Assembly (NCBI GenBank): GCA_003972845.1
Contig: QOAV01000066.1
Coordinates: 1-9,736 of the forward strand
Length of the DNA: 9,736 nucleotides
Source: Gammaproteobacteria bacterium
Lineage (GTDB): Bacteria > Pseudomonadota > Gammaproteobacteria > QOAV01
Direction of reading: 5' to 3'
Below are positions 7,201 to 9,736 of the stretch, piece after piece. Position 1 is the first letter of the stretch. The number at the start of each line of letters is the position of its first letter. A program made the position numbers and the translations under genes. Below the pieces are notes generated by a model that saw nothing but the letters and a program-made list of their open reading frames with translations, searched no databases and was not told the origin of the DNA.

Positions 7201-8082
7201 CAGTATGTCGCCGTTGCCGTCGCGGCCCAGTTCCTTGATGGCTTCGAGGATGGCGGCAGGGAAATTTTTCGGTTCCGGTTTCCGGTTTCGCTCCACCTGC
7301 TGTGACTGCGCAGTCGCTCGCAGCGGCCGGTAGCGCACTTCCACCGGATAGGTGCGGCCGGAGACATTGATGATGGGCGCGTCGTCGAAGTGATGTGAAA
7401 ACCGTTCCGGGTCGATGGTGGCGGAAGTAATGATCACTTTCAGCTCGGGACGCTTTGGCAACAGCTGCTTCAGTATGCCCAGCAGAAAGTCGATGTTGAG
7501 GCTGCGCTCATGGGCCTCGTCGATGATGATGGTGTCGTATTCGTTGAGAAAACGGTCGCTCTGGCATTCCGCCAACAACATGCCGTCGGTGAGCACCTTG
7601 ATATGGTCCAGCGGCCCGGTATTTTCCGAAAAACGCACCTTGAAGCCAACGCCGGCGCCCACGCTCACGCCCAGTTCCTGCGCCAGCCGCGATGAAATGG
7701 CCCGCGCCGCCAAACGCCGCGGCTGGGTATGGGCGATGCTGCCGTCCACGCCACGACCAAGAGCCAGGCACAGTTTGGGCAGTTGCGTGGATTTGCCGGA
7801 ACCGGTCTCGCCGCAGACAATGACCACCTGATGCTCGCGGACGGCCAGGGCGATGTCATCCAGTTTCTGCGTGACCGGCAGGTTTTCCGGGAAGCTCGGC
7901 TGCGGCAACGCTGCCGCGCGTTGCCGGCGCAGATCAATGGAGCGGTCCACATCAGCTCGCAGTTTTTGCGCGCCATCCGGTTTCTTTTTCAGATCGCGCA
8001 GACGCTGGCGGAAGCGATGCCGGTCACGCAGCATGCACTGGTCGATCTGACTGACCAGGTTTTTTGGTTTCGAAGGCGGCAT
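4204..8082 (-). CDS. hrpA: ATP-dependent RNA helicase HrpA (DEAH box)
   Basis: A 1292-residue protein, very close in length to E. coli HrpA (1300) and colinear with it. HrpA is a cytoplasmic DEAH/RHA RNA helicase reported to act on mRNA processing and on stalled ribosomes. Motifs: GETGSGKS (91-98, Walker A), TQPRRLAAR (119-127), DEAH (188-191), SAT (220-222), LATNVAETSLTVPGI (346-360) and QRQGRCGR (395-402). These are followed by winged-helix and ratchet (HA2) regions about 420-560, an OB-like domain about 610-690 with FPGSG at 651-655, and the long DUF3418 C-terminal region from about 705 to the end. The ATG at 8082 aligns with the family N-terminus, where LRDRHRFRQRL corresponds to the LRDRLRF segment of E. 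coli. An in-frame ATG at 8181 would run into sbcB and is rejected. No good Shine-Dalgarno precedes 8082; AGGAAA is too far upstream. It diverges from sbcB. No key residue is missing and no frameshift is seen. Confidence 0.96.
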   Translation of the reverse strand: MPPSKPKNLVSQIDQCMLRDRHRFRQRLRDLKKKPDGAQKLRADVDRSIDLRRQRAAALPQPSFPENLPVTQKLDDIALAVREHQVVIVCGETGSGKSTQLPKLCLALGRGVDGSIAHTQPRRLAARAISSRLAQELGVSVGAGVGFKVRFSENTGPLDHIKVLTDGMLLAECQSDRFLNEYDTIIIDEAHERSLNIDFLLGILKQLLPKRPELKVIITSATIDPERFSHHFDDAPIINVSGRTYPVEVRYRPLRATAQSQQVERNRKPEPKNFPAAILEAIKELGRDGNGDILVFLSGEREIRETHHFLHKAIGSGTEILPLYARLASGDQQKIFRSHRGRRVVLATNVAETSLTVPGIRYVIDTGLARISRYSHTRKVQRLPIENISQASANQRQGRCGRVADGICIRLYSEEDFLARAEFTDPEIRRSSLAAVILRMQFIRLGRIEQFPFLDAPETRMVRDGYQLLQELEAVDRHNHITRLGRELARLPVDPRIARILLAAVKEDCLSDMLVIAAALEVQDPREFPQERLEAARQAHARYRDEKSDFVAWLNLWRLFHEETADLSQRQRRDYCKKNFLSFNRVREWREVYRQLRQLMTELGYRARPPQGNKHFQAIHKALLTGFLGNVANKSEKAEYLATRGKKLWIFPGSGLAKKPPAWLMAAELVDTSRLYARTCAAIEPEWIEQVAAPLVTRQYTEPHWEKRAGRVIALEQVSLYGLVLVSQRKKHYGPINPKLSREILIREGLVTGEIRGRLPFLTHNMQVLGKIESLEERARKRDIRADDEAIFAFYDERIPAGITTARSLESWLKKAKIKDDGPDLRMKPEDFMQRKAAEITAADYPETITVKNITCPLAYHFEPGADDDGVTATLPLVALNQLENDDFSQLIPALLPERMVALIRSLPKNIRRNFAPAPEFAKSCLDAVASSDEPLTTVMGRELLRMTGVHIPPEAWDESRLPDHLRMRYRIIDGNGITIASGRDLAELKKPLSKQAQQTFGREKTVSPKNRIEREHVLRWDFGKLPRQTEVSAHGVSFIGYPALVDTDGDCAIEIFDTEEKARLKHHAGLARLFVLQLEKRLNLIRKNLPDIRQICLTWAATGACEALKDDIIQAVIERAFLANGDDIFDQKAFEQRLQSGSQHLGEYASDICRALKPVLADFNELIAEINQSTLPASDDIKTHLYDLIYPGFVAQTPWRWLKQFPRYLRGARLRFERLQHAAAKDAERAALLAPWLERYEKLLKEGVATPQSEIRWMLEEYRISLFAQEVKTSMPISQKRLEQAFTAYAR

Positions 8083-8105
8083 GGGGCGGATTCTGTCGTT
8101 TCCTG

Positions 8106-8133
8106 TTGTCCGGCGCAATGGATGGCGTACACT
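8106..8133 (+). promoter_or_regulatory. Putative sigma70 promoter of sbcB
   Basis: TTGTCC (8106-8111) and TACACT (8128-8133) are 16 bp apart in the 82-bp region between the divergent hrpA and sbcB starts. Transcription would start near 8140, giving a leader of about 25 nt. No equally good minus-strand promoter for hrpA was found in this gap; it may overlap the sbcB leader. Confidence 0.45.
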
Positions 8134-8164
8134 CGGCGAATCTGAACCAGACGGTAAATCTGCC

Positions 8165-9586
8165 ATGCCTGCAACCACCATCCTGTGGCACGACTACGAA
8201 ACCTGGGGTGCTGATCCGCGCCGTGACCGGCCCAGTCAGTTTGCGGCCATTCGCACGAATGCCGATCTGCAAGTAATCGGCGAGCCGATGAGTCTGTATT
8301 GCCACCCGTCGGAAGACTTTCTGCCGCATCCGGAAGCCGTTCTGGTAACCGGCATCACGCCGCAGAGTGCGGCTGCCAAAGGCGTGGAGGAGTCGGCGTT
8401 TTTCGGCGCCATCAATGCGGCCATGATGCAGGCTGGCACCTGTTCTGCGGGTTACAACAGTATACGCTTTGATGACGAAGTGACGCGTTTCGGATTCTGG
8501 CGCAATTTCATCGATCCGTATGCGCGTGAATGGCAAAACGGCAACAGCCGCTGGGATATTATCGACCTGGTGCGCATGGCTTACGCGCTGCGACCCGAGG
8601 GTATTCAGTGGCCCACGCGCGACGATGGTGCGGCCAGTTTCCGGCTGGAAGACCTGACCGCCGCCAACAATATCGAACACAGCGGCGCCCATGATGCGCT
8701 GGTGGACGTGCGCGCCACCATCGAACTGGCGCGGCTGATCAGGAAGGCGCAGCCGCGTTTGTACGATTTCTATTTCCGATTGCGGCGCAAGGACGAGGCG
8801 ACGCGCCTGCTGAATATTGCCACGCACGAACCAGTGCTGCATGTCAGCGGCATGTACCCCAGCGAGCGCGGTTGTATTGCGCCGGTGGTTCCATTGTTGC
8901 GACACCCGGTGAACGCCAATGAAGTCATAGTTTACGACCTGACCCGCGACCCGCAGGCTCTGCTGGCCATGAGCGCCGACGAGATGGCCGAAAACCTGTA
9001 CACGCGCACACAGGACTACCCCGAAGGCGTGGAACGTGTGGGGCTGAAGGGCGTGCATGTCAACAAGTCGCCGGCTCTGGCTCCGGTAGCGACGCTGAAT
9101 AAAGACATGGCTCGGCGCTGGGGCATCGATTGGTCGTCGATTGAACAACACCGAGCGGCATTGCTGGGTTCCGATACGCTGTCATCGCGTCTGCTGGAGG
9201 TGTACAAGCATCGGCCTGAGCGAGAACAGCCCGATGCGGATGTGGCCCTGTACGACGGTTTCATCAGCAAGCATGATCGGGGTGTGTGCGACGAAGTGCG
9301 AAGTCGCAGCCCCGGACAGCTGGTTGACTGGGAGCCCGATTTTCGTGATGAACGCCTGCAGACCCTGTATCCACGTTTCCGCGCGCGCAACTGGCCGGAG
9401 TTGCTGGATGAGGATGAACGCCAGCGGTGGCGGTCGTTTTGCGAGGCGCGTTTGCGCGATGGCGAATTCGGCTGCGATTTTACACTGACGGATTTTCAGG
9501 CCGAGCTGGAGAGCGTACTGCAACGATCCCTCACCGGCGAGCAGGTTGCTTTGATGAAGCAACTGACGCAGTGGGTATCTGCCTGA
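8165..9586 (+). CDS. sbcB: Exodeoxyribonuclease I
   Basis: A 473-residue protein, colinear with E. coli ExoI (475). It digests single-stranded DNA 3' to 5' and acts in recombination and mismatch repair, where it interacts with SSB. The N-terminal DEDDh exonuclease domain has all catalytic residues: Asp10 and Glu12 in HDYETWG, Asp103 in RFDDE, and His176 with Asp181 in GAHDALVDV. These equal E. coli D15, E17, D108, H181 and D186 with a constant offset of five. The SH3-like and C-terminal helical regions follow (for example HVSGMY, LYDGF, RARNWPE). The ATG at 8165 begins MPATTILWHDYETWG and fits the family. An in-frame ATG at 8081 would add 28 residues starting upstream of the predicted promoter and is rejected. 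No clear Shine-Dalgarno is present. The gene is intact, alone on its strand here, and closely followed by a terminator. Confidence 0.96.
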   Translation: MPATTILWHDYETWGADPRRDRPSQFAAIRTNADLQVIGEPMSLYCHPSEDFLPHPEAVLVTGITPQSAAAKGVEESAFFGAINAAMMQAGTCSAGYNSIRFDDEVTRFGFWRNFIDPYAREWQNGNSRWDIIDLVRMAYALRPEGIQWPTRDDGAASFRLEDLTAANNIEHSGAHDALVDVRATIELARLIRKAQPRLYDFYFRLRRKDEATRLLNIATHEPVLHVSGMYPSERGCIAPVVPLLRHPVNANEVIVYDLTRDPQALLAMSADEMAENLYTRTQDYPEGVERVGLKGVHVNKSPALAPVATLNKDMARRWGIDWSSIEQHRAALLGSDTLSSRLLEVYKHRPEREQPDADVALYDGFISKHDRGVCDEVRSRSPGQLVDWEPDFRDERLQTLYPRFRARNWPELLDEDERQRWRSFCEARLRDGEFGCDFTLTDFQAELESVLQRSLTGEQVALMKQLTQWVSA

Positions 9587-9609
9587 AAAGCCGTTACCTG
9601 CGGTTTTTT
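9587..9609 (+). terminator. Intrinsic terminator of sbcB
   Basis: Immediately after the sbcB stop, AAAGCCG (9587-9593) pairs with CGGTTTT (9601-9607) around the loop TTACCTG, with one G-T pair, and the T run continues to 9609. The A-rich 5' side and T-rich 3' side are typical of an intrinsic terminator. Confidence 0.6.
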
Positions 9610-9613
9610 GTTC

Positions 9614-9668
9614 GGCGCATCCTTGCGCCTCACCCATTCTGGGCAACCCCGAGGGTCGGGCTATTTTT
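9614..9668. repeat. Cluster of three short hairpins downstream of sbcB
   Basis: Three consecutive small inverted repeats occur: GGCGC-ATCCTT-GCGCC (9614-9629), CCC-ATTCT-GGG (9633-9643) and CCCGA-GGG-TCGGG (9648-9660). The last is followed by CTATTTTT, so on the plus strand it could act as a backup terminator. Clustered hairpins between genes resemble REP-type sequences, but only one cluster is visible here, so repeat status is unproven. Apart from the terminator copy at the edge, I see no gene in 9610-9736. Confidence 0.4.
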
Positions 9669-9718
9669 CCGTTCGACGGCGTTATCAATCGCTCGTGTAG
9701 AACGACAACAGTTTGAGC

Positions 9719-9736
9719 GAAAAGCCGTGCTATCGG
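9719..9736 (+). terminator. Partial second copy of the sbcB terminator sequence, cut by the window edge
   Basis: GAAAAGCCGT at 9719-9728 repeats 9585-9594 exactly. It is followed by GCTATCGG, so AAAAGCCG can again pair through CCG-TGCTAT-CGG. If T residues follow beyond the window, this is a second terminator. The intervening 124 bp would then be either a short transcript's 3' end or a segment bounded by duplicated DNA. Confidence 0.35.

Noticed and set aside
8083..8181. 33-residue N-terminal extension of HrpA to an ATG at 8181
   Set aside because: It overlaps the start of sbcB and has no counterpart in the E. coli HrpA N-terminus.
8024..9151. 375-residue minus-strand frame opposite sbcB
   Set aside because: It is antisense to ExoI, including its catalytic residues, overlaps the hrpA start, and carries no motif.
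9630..9735. Minus-strand frame of about 35 codons entering from the right edge and ending at 9630
   Set aside because: It overlaps the repeated terminator-like sequence and the hairpin cluster and shows no recognisable family. Without sequence to the right, it cannot be supported as a gene end.
1..9736. CRISPR array, tRNA, rRNA or multi-gene defence or mobile system
   Set aside because: No regularly spaced repeats, cloverleaf-like genes, or genes of such systems were seen. All convincing reading frames are housekeeping or envelope genes.

Overview
The window looks like ordinary chromosome of a moderately GC-rich gammaproteobacterium. The clearest anchors are a 473-residue exonuclease I, a 1292-residue HrpA helicase with the proteobacterial C-terminal extension, and a glutathione reductase, all colinear with the E. 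coli proteins as I remember them. The tandem SoxW-like thioredoxin-fold protein would fit a sulfur-oxidising or related lineage such as Chromatiales, but that placement is a guess.

Layout, left to right: (1) the 5' part of trpF (phosphoribosylanthranilate isomerase, minus strand) runs off the left edge. (2) A 159-bp fold-back element with perfect terminal inverted repeats and flanking CTAG lies 17 bp upstream of the trpF start codon. (3) gor (glutathione reductase, plus strand) has its own promoter. (4) A convergent minus-strand gene encodes an exported protein with two thioredoxin-like domains, each with a CxxC motif. (5) A minus-strand gene encodes a small outer-membrane beta-barrel protein. 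It is followed by a terminator-like hairpin with a very long loop that carries a G-quadruplex motif on the opposite strand. (6) hrpA (minus) and sbcB (plus) diverge from an 82-bp intergenic region. (7) Downstream of sbcB come a terminator, a cluster of small hairpins, and a partial second copy of the terminator sequence at the right edge.

The genes do not form one pathway or operon; each appears to be its own transcription unit. They cover tryptophan synthesis, glutathione redox balance, probable extracytoplasmic thiol chemistry, envelope structure, an RNA helicase linked to translation, and DNA repair. No defence system, prophage, CRISPR array, tRNA or rRNA was seen. No gene-free stretch exceeds 300 bp.

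I found no undescribed multi-gene system. The most interesting items are the full-length palindromic element between trpF and gor, the oversized terminator hairpin near 3.4 kb, and the repeated-terminator region at the right edge. All motif positions, repeat counts and pairings were worked out by eye.
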